Part shown: positions 1 to 10,947 of the stretch, in pieces | Layout of the letters: each line of letters opens with the position of its first letter | Position numbering within the stretch: position 1 is the stretch's first letter | Assembly (NCBI GenBank): GCA_947034885.2 | Contig: OX344754.2 | Coordinates: 16,138,501 to 16,202,500, forward strand | Reading direction: 5' to 3' | Origin: Thuidium tamariscinum | Lineage: Eukaryota > Streptophyta > Bryopsida > Hypnales > Thuidiaceae | DNA length: 64,000 nt | The notes under the pieces: generated by a model | Databases searched by the model: none | What the model saw: the letters and a program-made list of their open reading frames with translations, nothing else | Told to the model about the DNA's origin: nothing | Translations under genes and position numbers: made by a program

Positions 1-278
1 CCATTGCTATTACATAATTGATACTTAGAATAAACTCTTTGTAGTGCTTTTCATTTCTAGCCTTGCCATGTAATAGCCATCTACCCCACTGCAATACGAT
101 GTAGACAACCTTCTAAAATGGACAAACTTTATTACAAGTGAATTCAATTTATTTTTCTTTAAAGTTATACCAAAATCAAATTGGATTTTTATTCTTTTAA
201 ATCTTACCTTCTTTATTAGAGTAAATCTTAAAATGCTTTGAATTTTCAAGTAGGCAAGGTTCACTACACTTGTATAGG

Positions 279-612
279 GTGGAGGAAGGTGCCCCAATCT
301 ATGTGAGATATATTAATTTGAACTGGAAGGAACTCTTACTAGTTGAAATTCATATAATCCATATAGACTGGAATACCTTCCTCCACTCAATGTGAACATA
401 GTGAGCCTTGCCCAACTAGAAACTCACATCACACTACTTCCACATGGAGTGAATAGTGGAAACTCATTCCAAGTAGGGAGTTTGAATTATAACTATCGGT
501 ATGGAAAAAGGTATTCCAACCTATGTGGAATAAATAAAAATATGAATTTGAAAGAGCTCCTTTAAGTGCATACTCTTATTTATCTCACATAGATTGGAAC
601 ACCTTCTTCCAC
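279..612. repeat. Foldback element, about 330 bp
   Basis: The segment 279-310 (GTGGAGGAAGGTG then CCAATCTATGTGAGATA) reappears inverted at 581-612 (TATCTCACATAGATTGGAAC then ACCTTCTTCCACAC). A second, nested pair sits inside: GGAATACCTTCCTCCAC at about 371-387 and GGTATTCCAACCTATGTGGA at about 510-529. The arms are clearly diverged, so this is an old copy. No clear target-site duplication is visible. Confidence 0.55.
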
Positions 613-2066
613 ACTTAAAGGATACAATGAACTTCACTTCACACTTAAAAAATTTAGACCAAGATGAAATTGATTTTTCATCTTTCTTTTTGAGACAGAT
701 AAAGTCTCTTTTTCTATTAGTAAAATTGTTGATTAATATTTCGTTTTTACAAAAAATTTAAATTGGAAGGTCACATGGGATTTTTTACCTCAATAATGGG
801 GTCCGAAGTGTAGTCAAGCCCTTTGCCAAGCCAAGACCGAGGCTCTATATTTTGTTGTTTGTTTATTGAATTTAGTAGTGGTTGTCATGTTTTGGCCTTG
901 GCAACGTTCCGCAGCCAATTATTTAAGTTGGATAGTAATTCTCACCCAACCTAGCGAAGTACCTTATTTGTGTCTTTGACATTTTAGCCGTGGCAATGCT
1001 CTAATTCACATCTTTGATAAGAATTTCACTTTCATGACTTCAAAATTGACTTCATATGACCCTACCTACCCAAACCTTCAAAAAGCTCCAGAAAGCTCCA
1101 CGAAAATTCATTGTCTCCTTTCATAGGTGAAGTGCCCAAATCAAGTAATGAATTCCAAAGTATTCTTGGTGCTGTTCCAACCTCACTTGTCCACTTCCTT
1201 TGTACTCTTCTCTGTTTTTCATTGGCCACTCAAAGATAAACAAGGCACTTATTATGAAAAGATGAATTTCAAAGTTCTGAATGTGGTCCATTTCTTTTGA
1301 TTTTTGCTGTCAAAAGAGGGTTCCAACTAGATTGCTATGCCGGCCACATCAATGTCATCAAAAAATAGTACAACCATGCTAACCGCTTGTTACCCCCAAA
1401 TATCCAAAGAATCCTTCAAAAAAAATCCTTCAAAATGACACGTGGCACTGCTTGGTGCACAGTCATGTCCCTTTTGTAGGTACCCCACTAAAACCAACAA
1501 ATCAATTCAAAAGAGCGAGCTCGTTCAAAGGAATGAGTGGACTCCAACTAAGGAGGGCCTTTATTCCTTTTTTTTTCTTTTTCTTTTTTTCTCATTTCTT
1601 TCTTCTTCAAGACTGCAGTCTTAGATGTCCTTTTTATTGTAAAAAAATGCAGCATGAAACACCAGCAAGGTACAGGACATTTTTATTTTTATTTTTATAT
1701 TTAACCAGTACAGGACATTCTTGTCGTTGTAAGTTAGTGTTGTTTTAAGAGAAAAATAAATGAATTCCAACCCCAAGGAATTTGGAATATTCCACCTGTT
1801 TTGTACCTGATTTCCCACAAGCAATCCTTCTGCACCAATCGGAGAGTGTTGAGTGTTACAAGGAGTACGGGAATAGGGCTCATCTCCCCAAGTCAGCTGC
1901 GACATAGAGTCAGACACTCAGACCGGCCAGTCCAGCGCATTACTGATGGATGAATTCCATCCACTACTCATGAATAAATCCCGTGGGTGCAGGGCCGGGC
2001 CGGCTACTACTGAGAGTACCGGTAGTCTGGCTTCGGAGAATACAATTCTGGCAATTTTTATGAATA

Positions 2067-2302
2067 TTAACCCTTAAATGTTGAGGACATTTGTGTCCCA
2101 TGAACGACAAAGAATCTTTCTTTATAGGACAGATGCCAGGGACAAATGTGCAACTATTCATCCTTAATATTATGGGTAAGAAGGGGAGATGTTCTATAGT
2201 ACTTTGACTTCCAATGAGTATAATTGGCTTACTAAAAGTAGATGTCACATGATATCAAAATGCATGAGTTCTATAGCTACAAGTCCATTGTTCAAGGGTT
2301 AA
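2067..2302. mobile_element. MITE with TTAACCCTTAAA ends (copy 1)
   Basis: The left end TTAACCCTTAAATGTTG and the right end CATTGTTCAAGGGTTAA form imperfect terminal inverted repeats around a 236-bp element. The interior matches the inverted copy at 57571-57800, including the phrases GTCCCATGAACGA and GCAACTATTCATCCTT. It has no coding capacity. No convincing target-site duplication is seen at this copy. Confidence 0.6.
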
Positions 2303-3319
2303 AGAAGGTGAGCTTCCATTACTTAGGAATGAATAGATATTGCAATACAACATAGAGTTTAAAAAAATTCCAAATAATGACTATTTTTAGGAATGATTGG
2401 AACTTTGTTTTCCTCTAAAAGAAAAATATAAAAGCATAGATGTCTATATATCTCCCCAAAGTTTCAAGATGCGATGTAAAATGTAACTTCAAGGAATATA
2501 GGTTAGTGATGACTTTGAAAGAAAGTACTGTTATTTCACTCTAATTACATTCTGAAATTCGCCACTAGCTAGATTCTAATTCTTTGAAGAATCTTGATTT
2601 CTTGTGCCCCTACCCCCACCCACCCCAAAAAAAAAAATATAAAACAAAAACAATTAGTGGACGACAATGCTGAATTGCCACAAGAAACCTCACAGTCACA
2701 GTGACATTGCCCCCTTTTGCACAGACTTTAAATAATGACTTTTTTTTTTTTTTCTTCATTTTTTCAACTTGGTATATTGTACCGAATATTGCGCTCTTTA
2801 GAGAAAATTCCAATTGATTCATCTTTGCGGGTACATGCCAGATTCAAAAAGGGGAGTTGGGGGCTTCCGTCTTTGATATTCTTCATCAAATATACTAATA
2901 ACTTATGGGACTACGGGCCACACCAATACCCAAGATTCGTCCGGGCGGGTGTGGAGCACATGTGCCAAGCAACATTTATAGAATGGGCCAATGATGGAAA
3001 AATACAGGACTCCGTATCACTGGCTCAGCCTTGGACTGGGTGAGGAGGAGGAAGCGTGAGTAAAGAATATAATAAGAAAGTCCCCCGGTGCACATGGAAG
3101 GCGGAAATGGCTGAAGTGTCCCAACACCCAAAAGATTCTTGTAATCAAGTTGGATCCCAATCCACTTTGTCCTTATATCACACTTCATTCACTTGAGACT
3201 GAGAGGCGGAGAATCCCAAACTTCCAAGTTCCAACCCCACTTGACTAAGTTAAGGTAAGGTAGTGCCCCCAAAACCCCCACCAAAAAACCCAGGTTCAAA
3301 AAAATTAAATAAATAAATA

Positions 3320-4882
3320 GATGAATAAATTCCCCAAGCGAACCCCACCCCCGCAAGGCGGGCCCCACTCGAACTCCACACAGCCATCCAGTTCCAGTCG
3401 CGGGTCCCAGCCCGCAGCGGCCGCCCGTCGCCGCTTCCCGGCACATCGCGGCAAACCTGCGTTCCCGGTCACGCGCGTTCCTCCAGAAGAGATGGCGTGT
3501 ACCGCAGCACTCGCTGACGCGCGTCAGAGTCAACGCCGTCTCGCGGCAGCGTCTGATAACCCGAGGGTCGGGCTGGATCCCGTCCGTACCGCGCGTCGGC
3601 GTCAGCGTCGGGTTAGCGTGTAGGGAGAGTGTGCTCCGACGGGGGGGCCACGCCAGGCCCTGTTTGTTGTTATTGTTGTTGTTGTTGGTGGACGATGCAA
3701 CAAAAGCTACTGATCTCCGACTTGCGTGATTAATCGCACCGCCGTCGTCGCGAATTTTTGGCTTGTCGCTACGGAGCTCCCGTCGTGCTTCAAGGCAAGC
3801 GAATGTGGAATGCTGTGTGTGAACTTTTTTGTGAACTTCGGGAATGTTCCCCCCGTTCTTTCTCGAATGTTTTCGTTCTGCTTTGGGGGCGTGATGAGGG
3901 TTTGTTGGCTTCGTGGTTGCGTTTTGTTTTACCACGAGATCGGTGTTTTGTGTGAGAGCAAAGAGAGATTCTTCTCTCTTTTTAGTTGCGATTTTGTTTG
4001 TTACGTAAACCGGGGTGAGTTGCCATCGCAATTGAGTCGTGTTGGGCGATTCGCGTGAGTTCGTCCTTGGCAAGGCTTGTTGCGTTTTGTTGCCGCTGTG
4101 CATCTTCTCCCCTCTTGTTTTCTCACGTGACCTCCACTCCAGTTGTAGATGTGATACTATCATGTGCCGTCGCGGAGAGTCTTACGGTTGTGTCCTTGTT
4201 CCGTGTTTTTGTGTGCAGGACTCATGTTGAGGTGGTTGCGAAAGGGAAGCAGGGGAGAGAACTGTAGCTCGTGTTCAAGGTGGTTACCGAGCTTGGTCGT
4301 CGTGGAGTCTCGGAGGTGGCTTGAGATTGAAGGGAACGGTTCTGTAAGCACCGAGACTCTGCGGTTCCGCTGTGATTTGGGTTGCTTGGAGTTGTTTAAG
4401 TAGGTTTCTCTTCGGAGTTCAACTAGCTTGTTTCACGAATAGTTGGTGGTCACTGGTGGACGGGAGGGGAAGCATTCTCAGTTTTGCTAGTTACGATCGT
4501 CGTAAGGCGGTCATATTAGGGTTTCAGGTTACTTGTGAGACGGATTTTAGTCCTTTGGAGCGAACCACCCTTGAGAGTAAGAGTTTGTTTGAAATCGCGG
4601 ATCCTGTGATACATGCCTGAGTTTATTTCCTGGCAGCGACTGAAGTAGAACTTCTATCGAACGAGTGTGAAAGCCGTGAACTAGTGGTAGAATGTTTGGG
4701 ACGACTGCTGCTCCCCTCTGGTACATTCTCTCCTTAGAATGTACTCTGGTGTCACCTGGTCAGCATTCCTCCATCATGTGGCATCAGCGTTGTTCTCGCG
4801 TGGCCTTGGTGACTGTAGCCAATGTCATTTTTGGAACTGAACTGCGTTCCCCTTTTGTGCAGGTGGCGAGTGTGTGACTTTC
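3320..4882 (+). promoter_or_regulatory. CpG-rich promoter and long leader of the S40-type gene
   Basis: From about 3340 to 3640 the sequence becomes strongly GC- and CpG-rich in an AT-rich setting, like an unmethylated promoter. It contains a 14-bp perfect palindrome, CTGACGCGCGTCAG, at 3514-3527, and a short TTG-rich run at 3661-3690. The stretch 3700-4882 is GC-balanced with no conserved frame and probably is 5' leader. Candidate leader-intron acceptors are the TGTGCAG ending at about 4218 and at about 4861; the latter lies just before the start codon. The transcription start and any leader intron are inferred only. Confidence 0.45.
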
Positions 4883-5611
4883 ATGATGGCAAGATCCAGC
4901 TCTGATGGTTTTGGGCAACACCGGTATACAGAGAGGGAAAGAGGGGGTAGTAGCAGCAGCAGCAGGGCAGGCAAGCTCTTGGGGTACTCCTCGTCGTATA
5001 ATGCCGTCCATGACACAGATTCGGTGAGTGAATTGAACGAGGAAGACGTGTGGGACTTAGGGACGGACGGATCGGCAGAGGATGGAGCTAGCAACAGAGC
5101 TGAAAGCTCAGATACTTACGGGTACGTGAACTCGGGAAGGAGGTGGGTGGGGATTGACAAAGAGCCTGGTTTGTCAGCGGCGTTTGCAGAGAGTAGCCGA
5201 CCGTATGGAATATCACCCCATAAGCTGGTGGGAGGGTATGCTAACAACTACTCTGGGCAGAGTTCGAGCCGTGATGGCCGATCCGCAGCTGTGAGGATGA
5301 TCCCTCCCATTGCGCAAATAAGGGAAAACAGTAGTCCCAGGCGCATGATGCATCAATCCGCGCCAGTTAATGTCCCGGACTGGTCGAAGATTTTGGGTGC
5401 AGAGAGGAAGAACAAGTGGGCGGATGATCTAGATAGTGACAAGGAAGAGACGGAGGAAGAGAGGCTCCCGCCTCACTTGCAAATCCAACGAGAGTACGCT
5501 CAAAGCACGACGTTTTCGGTGTGCGAAGGTGCTGGGCGGACATTGAAAGGCAGGGATTTGAGCCGAGTGCGTAATGCTGTGCTTCGGCAGACTGGCTTCT
5601 TTGACGGCTGA
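4883..5611 (+). CDS. Senescence regulator S40 family (DUF584) protein
   Basis: This single-exon frame encodes 242 residues. The protein shows the S40/DUF584 layout: a serine-rich N-terminus (five serines near residues 22-27), an acidic patch with SVSELNEEDVWDLG near 48-62, the central motif APVNVPDWSKIL near 160-171, LPPHLQ near 195, and the C-terminal hallmark SVCEGAGRTLKGRDL followed by SRVRNAVLRQTGFFDG, which closes the protein. S40 proteins are small plant nuclear or cytoplasmic regulators linked to leaf senescence and stress; the biochemical role is not established. I chose the ATG at 4883 because no conserved sequence lies upstream; an ATG at 4886 directly follows. The complete C-terminal signature makes the family call firm. 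At 242 residues it is longer than many S40 proteins because of the N-terminal low-complexity part. Confidence 0.93.
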   Translation: MMARSSSDGFGQHRYTERERGGSSSSSRAGKLLGYSSSYNAVHDTDSVSELNEEDVWDLGTDGSAEDGASNRAESSDTYGYVNSGRRWVGIDKEPGLSAAFAESSRPYGISPHKLVGGYANNYSGQSSSRDGRSAAVRMIPPIAQIRENSSPRRMMHQSAPVNVPDWSKILGAERKNKWADDLDSDKEETEEERLPPHLQIQREYAQSTTFSVCEGAGRTLKGRDLSRVRNAVLRQTGFFDG

Positions 5612-6290
5612 GAAGCAAATTTTTCTTTGTTTTGCATTTCCAGGATGGTGCTTTTGTGAAGGTCACTGCCCGTAACCATTTTTCAGTAGCAATGTCAAGT
5701 GAATTGGCTGTCACCCAGCTCAAGCTGGTGGTCGCTGTCGACTGGAGGAAATCTGGTTTGCTTTTTTGTGTTCACTTGGTTGTACGTTTGGCTTCAAGGT
5801 TTTGGAGAAAAGAAAACCCAAGGGCACCAGTTGGTTAGGGTAAGCTCCCGCTTAGTTGTTTCAATTGTGGAGCTGATTATGTACATTGACATTGTCGACA
5901 TACAAGCAAGATGTGTGACATGTCTACTGCCACGGAAAGGGTGAAAATTTGTCTCAGTGAATCAGCGCTGGACATTTTTTTCATCATCTTTCTCTTGAAG
6001 CCAACGGATGCATTTTGTTGGTGAGGTATGGGTAGTCAGGAGTAGGGAATCAATTGGTTTCTTTGTCCATATCCGCAGATTTGGGGGACACTATGTATTC
6101 ATCGGTTACCAAGGGACTGTAAATTTTGGCTATTGAATGGAATCCTTATCAGGGACTTATTGAGAGGATTGTATGAGAATGACTTCGCTCAGATGCTTGA
6201 ATCATCGAGTTTGGAAAATGGAGTGAATAACCGTGAGGATGGGCACTCCACTTCTCAATCATTATTTTGGGAATACTGTATTTATTTATT
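5612..6290 (+). other. 3' untranslated region and downstream flank of the S40-type gene
   Basis: After the TGA at 5609-5611 the sequence stays GC-balanced to about 6250, then falls to the AT-rich background. TTTGCATTTCCAG at about 5631-5643 looks like a splice acceptor, but I found no convincing donor for it, so a 3' UTR intron is only a possibility. No second conserved frame is present. Confidence 0.4.
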
Positions 6291-9200
6291 TAAGCATGAT
6301 AAGAATGTTTGACAGAAATGTTTTGAATCACCATCATGTACCTTTGAGTGCTCGAGAGGTCACCGTGCACTTTTGACTGGGATAGGAGGTCCAGAAAGCG
6401 CCCATTTAAGAGCTGGAAATTAATTTGGGGGATTAGACTCCTTGAAATGTTTTTCAGTAATATTTCCTTCATAGACAAATGAAATTGGCATTTAACCCAA
6501 GTTGTTGCATATTTTTTTGACTTCATGGAATCAGTTATGACTTTTGAGGTTGAAAATGCAATGGTCACTGAAAGTATCTACTTGAAGCAATGAGAAAACA
6601 AAATGTACAAATAGTGTACATTTTAGGTGGATACTTTTAAAGTCTCTAAGCTCTTGAGGACTTCTTACTTTACAATGTGAGTGTTGTTTTTTGTGTTCTC
6701 CAACTTGGTTGCTGAAGAAAACTTGTTTGCTTTGAGGTTTGAGGTTTTATATAAGAAGTGGAAGTTTTAGCCTTGTAATGAGCTTGGGATTGTGCAGCCA
6801 AACTTGGGGGTGAAGTTAGATGTGAAGTTAGACATGAAGTTACATATTGAATGTAAGTTTTTAGATTTTTGGTAAAAAGAATCAAATATGAACCATGATG
6901 ATATGGAACCTATTATCAAGGTATTTTACTAAAATGATTAGGTTTTTAGATTGATTGATGTATTTTTCATTACTACAATTGTTCCAAGGTTAGGTAGTCT
7001 TAAAATTTTATTTTATAACATGGAATATACATCAATTTGTTTTGTATTGCATGTAGTCCTAATGTATCAAAGTCATGCTACTTCAAATTAGTGTATGTTG
7101 AAATATTATTACATTGTACTACTTTTCACCCCAAAAAATGGGTAGACTTACTAATTTTGTTAGAGATACTAATTTCACCTCCTTTCACTAATTGGACAAA
7201 TCAATACAGATTGATGGATGTCAATTATTAGCTCAATAGTTCAATAGTCATTGAAAGTATGTCCTAATCATTGGATTGTGAAAAATGAATAGATCAATTT
7301 TTGAATGCCATTTATTTGAATGATGATGTTGAAAGTATGTTAGCATGTCTTATTTTGAAAGAAATTGTTAGTGTAATTTTTGTATTTTTATTGGATTATG
7401 ACACTTATGACATATTTTTAGTAATGAAAAGCTTCTAAAGAACCTTTTAATGCCTATTTTCTAATTTCTATCATTCTTCACGATGAAGTTGAATAAAAAG
7501 GTTGTACTCCATGGTCATTGATTTTAACTTGATTTGATAGCACCTTTCTAGGAGTGATTGAAAGTGCATCTTAGTTTTAGGATTATACATAAATAGTATT
7601 GAAAAATTCCCAAATTTACTTTAATGATGGTATTCTAAGGTAATTATTAAGAGACTATTTTTTTGAGAAAAGCTTTTGACAAATCATTTATTGTCCCAAC
7701 ACTTCACTAATTTTATGAATTATTGATTTTATAACTCATTTGTGGTGTTCAAAGTTCCAATAAACCTTTCATAATTGTCTATTATTACTTAACATTAGAA
7801 AATTGTTGAGTATTTTTTTCAATAATCAACAATTAAAGACCTTAAAGAGAGTGATTTCATACAAATTCAATCAAAAGCAAGTTTACAAAGAAAGAAGTAA
7901 TTAAAATGAGTGTTGACATTCAACATAAATTAAGTCATTCATGTCCCAAAAAAAAGTGGTACATGCCATCTTGTGGTTGCTTGAAGGTGATGTATACCTT
8001 TCAAATATGATGTGAAAATTCAAGTTTGGCTTCTCCTTGCCAAATTTGCTCTTTTCATATAGTAAGACTGAAATGATGTTGAACTTAAAGATGTAGTAGA
8101 TTACAAAGTAAAGACCTATGGTAGTCAATACAGGATCCAAGATATTTGCACTTTTACTACATGCTAACCTAAACAAGAAACAGGAACTATTTCTCTCTTA
8201 TAATATAAATCAAATTCTACACCATATTCCATTTAGAATGTGGTTATAGACTCTCAAACATTGTAGTGCATCAAAATATTAAAATAGAAAATGCTTTCAA
8301 AGTTTTCAAACAAAATAGAAACTATATTTACAAAGCTTCATTTTGTTTGTTTTCTTTAAAAATAAAGGAATTGCTTTAACCCCTAAAGGTTTTTGACTAT
8401 GTTTCCACCAAAATCACTCCAAAACTGTGATTTGTAATACAAGTGGAATTTTTTGGAATTTTTTTTGAATATTTAACCATAGTTATGTGGTTTGAAAATG
8501 TGGAAAAAATTTCAAAAATTTCCACTATGTAGATTGCAAGATATTACCATTTGAAGTAGCATAAATCCTTTTTTTATCCCTGCAAAAACTTGAGTAGCTG
8601 CTCTTCACAAGGTCAATTTATATGAAAAAATACTCAAAATGATGGTTACTCTTTGAATTAATTTTACAATGCAAGTCTTCCATATGCTCAAAAAGTTTCA
8701 AATCATTTGGAATTGTACAACATATAGGAAAAAAATAGTAAGTAGAAAGAAGTAGAAAATGCTTCAAAATACTAAATTGTAAACAATTAATTTATAAAAA
8801 TGAAAAATCCCAATTCCAATGGTTAAAATATTTTAATAAACAATCTTCACCCAATGTTTTAGTTTTTTTTCAAAAATATTAAAAATTGAATTAAATAAAG
8901 AATTTCAAACTTTTTTGGAGTGTAGAGATTCTATAACTACCTACGAAGTATCCCAAACTAAAATTTCTCATAACTTTTGACTCATATATCGAAATGGAAT
9001 GATTCAAAGCTTTCCACATAGATAAAAATATAATAAATCAATTTCAAATTTTAATTCATTTTTTTTTAAAGTTTCTTTTGCTGCCCGGACTGTCCAACAT
9101 TCAAAGGAAACAACATATCATGCCATAACTTTTTAACAATGTAGTCAAAAGTTATGAAAATTGTTGGACCTTAAAGCTACTCCTCGGACACATGTTGTGT

Positions 9201-10947
9201 GAAAATTTTAAAGAAAACAAAATTGTAGTGAGTTGCCCGAAATTACTATGTTGCCAAAAAACGGAGTTCAAGGCTTTAGGGGTTAAATGTCCAATTTATT
9301 AAATTAAATACACATTGTCCCACAATCTATCATGATCCATTGTTACAAAAGTAGTCACATTTTTATTTCAAAAATTTAATCTTGAATGTTTTTCATTTAT
9401 TCCAAATTTTTCAAAGTTCAATTCGTGATATTAGAATGCAACAATAATGTACTAGTAAAGATTTAAAATTAGAAGCTAGAATTACTAAAAGTTTTAAAAG
9501 GTACTTCATGTGCATGACTATTCTGAACTTAGCCTTGAATTACTTTAGAAAATGACTAATATTACTCAAATTTAATACAATGATATGGATATACTATTAA
9601 TAATTCTACTTTTTATTTTTTTATTTTTTTAAATATTATTTTTTTCTAGAGGTTAGAAAACAAAAAGAGTTTTTGGACTTACATTATAGATAATCAAATT
9701 CTCCTATTATGAAAGATTTGACGGCAAAAGAAGCTTGTTTCTAGGTTGTTTTTCAACATGTTCTTTATAATGTTAGAAAATTGCAAACCAACCCTATTGG
9801 CTGAATTTTTTGAATTTTTTAAGAAAAAAATCTGAAATTCTAAAAATTGTTATAAAATCTATAATTGAGTTTTTGTTTTTTTTTAATTTTAAATTCTAAC
9901 ATGGCAATGTCTCAACTACGTCAAACTACTGATGGAGCACATTCCTATAATCTAGGAATTCAAGAAAAATTTGTGGTTTCCCATTGCCCTCAAATACCTT
10001 CAAATGAAAGACTTAATATAATGAAGTCAATGTTGTTTATGATCTTATATTTCAATCGATCTGTTATTACAAAATTCAAGGAATTTTATAAGAAAGAATT
10101 GAAAAAGTAAATTTCGCCAATGAATTCTTAGTTTCTTAAAGGTGTACTTTTGTGACAATGTTGAAAAGAAAATTCCTTCATCAATACTTTTAAAAACAAA
10201 ACAAAACAAATTCGCAACAATAAAGCAAGAATATTCAATCTTGCTATATGAAAAAAGATTAATTTGTCAATCTTCTTACAAAACCCATGTCAAGAAGACG
10301 CTCATGCAAAAATGTTTATTTGCCTTTGTCAATTAGGCTATATGCAAAAAATTACAACCTATACGTACAAAGTGTGAAAAAAAGCCAAGATGTTCAATAA
10401 ATTTAGTGAATACTCCTTTGTGGTTGATTGAAAATGTGCCACATTGATCATTAGTCAAGTATGAGAGGCATATTGAAAACAAAATGGTTGAATATGTTTT
10501 TTTTCTAAAAGATGGAGAAATTACCTTTGAGTCTATGAAATTTAGAACTAATGATCTACTTAATTTTCTTAATTGTTTGATTTATTTAATTAATTATTCT
10601 TTAAATTTTGGGAGTACTTTGGTGATGGGTTTTAGATAGAATTGTTGAAAATTTCACCCTCCCTCATCCCCAAGTAAAATCTTAAAGCACAATATACATT
10701 TTTTATTAAATATTTTTATTTATTGTATTGTAAAGATATGTAATTTATTTCTTCTAATATTTACACAATACCTCTTTCTATAATCAATTTGTATATTGGG
10801 ACAAAATAATTGAAAATGTATAAAATGTTCATGAATTTTCAAATCACTAACTACTTCAAACACTATTCTACAACCAATGACTATTTTAAGCAGTGAATGT
10901 ACATCTTCTATAATACAATACAAAGCATTTTAATCTAATTTGTTTTT
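6290..10947. other. AT-rich intergenic DNA
   Basis: No conserved coding sequence or RNA gene is visible. Short open frames here are what AT-rich random sequence would give. The stretch includes one listed element (8376-9286) and, near 9657-9800, a diverged fragment related to the CATTAGAAGAAATTTGAGGGCA family described at 27041 and 35782. Confidence 0.5.
8376..9286. mobile_element. TTAACCCCTAAAG-ended non-autonomous element, copy 1
   Basis: The ends are TTAACCCCTAAAGG at 8376 and CTTTAGGGGTTAA ending at 9286, giving a 911-bp element with inverted ends. Internal blocks shared with the other copies include a stretch near 8971-9040 with AACTTTTGACTCAT and GAATGATTCAAAGCTTTCCA, a CTGCCCGGACTGTCC block near 9080, and paired motifs near both ends. 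No protein is encoded. Superfamily and target-site duplication are unresolved. Confidence 0.65.

Larger units (their letters stand above)
1..3310. other. Left intergenic DNA, repeat-rich, no gene seen
   Basis: This AT-rich stretch has no open frame that looks like a conserved protein. It holds two foldback elements listed separately (about 279-612 and 2067-2302), homopolymer runs near 1566-1600, 2625 and 2740, and unremarkable spacer. The base composition rises in GC only after about 3340, where the promoter of the next gene begins. Confidence 0.6.

Noticed and set aside
3189..4163. A 324-codon open frame on the minus strand
   Set aside because: It lies antisense to the CpG-rich promoter and leader of the S40-type gene. 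The translation is low-complexity (NNNNNNN, KKRE) with no domain, and GC-rich leaders easily give long antisense frames.
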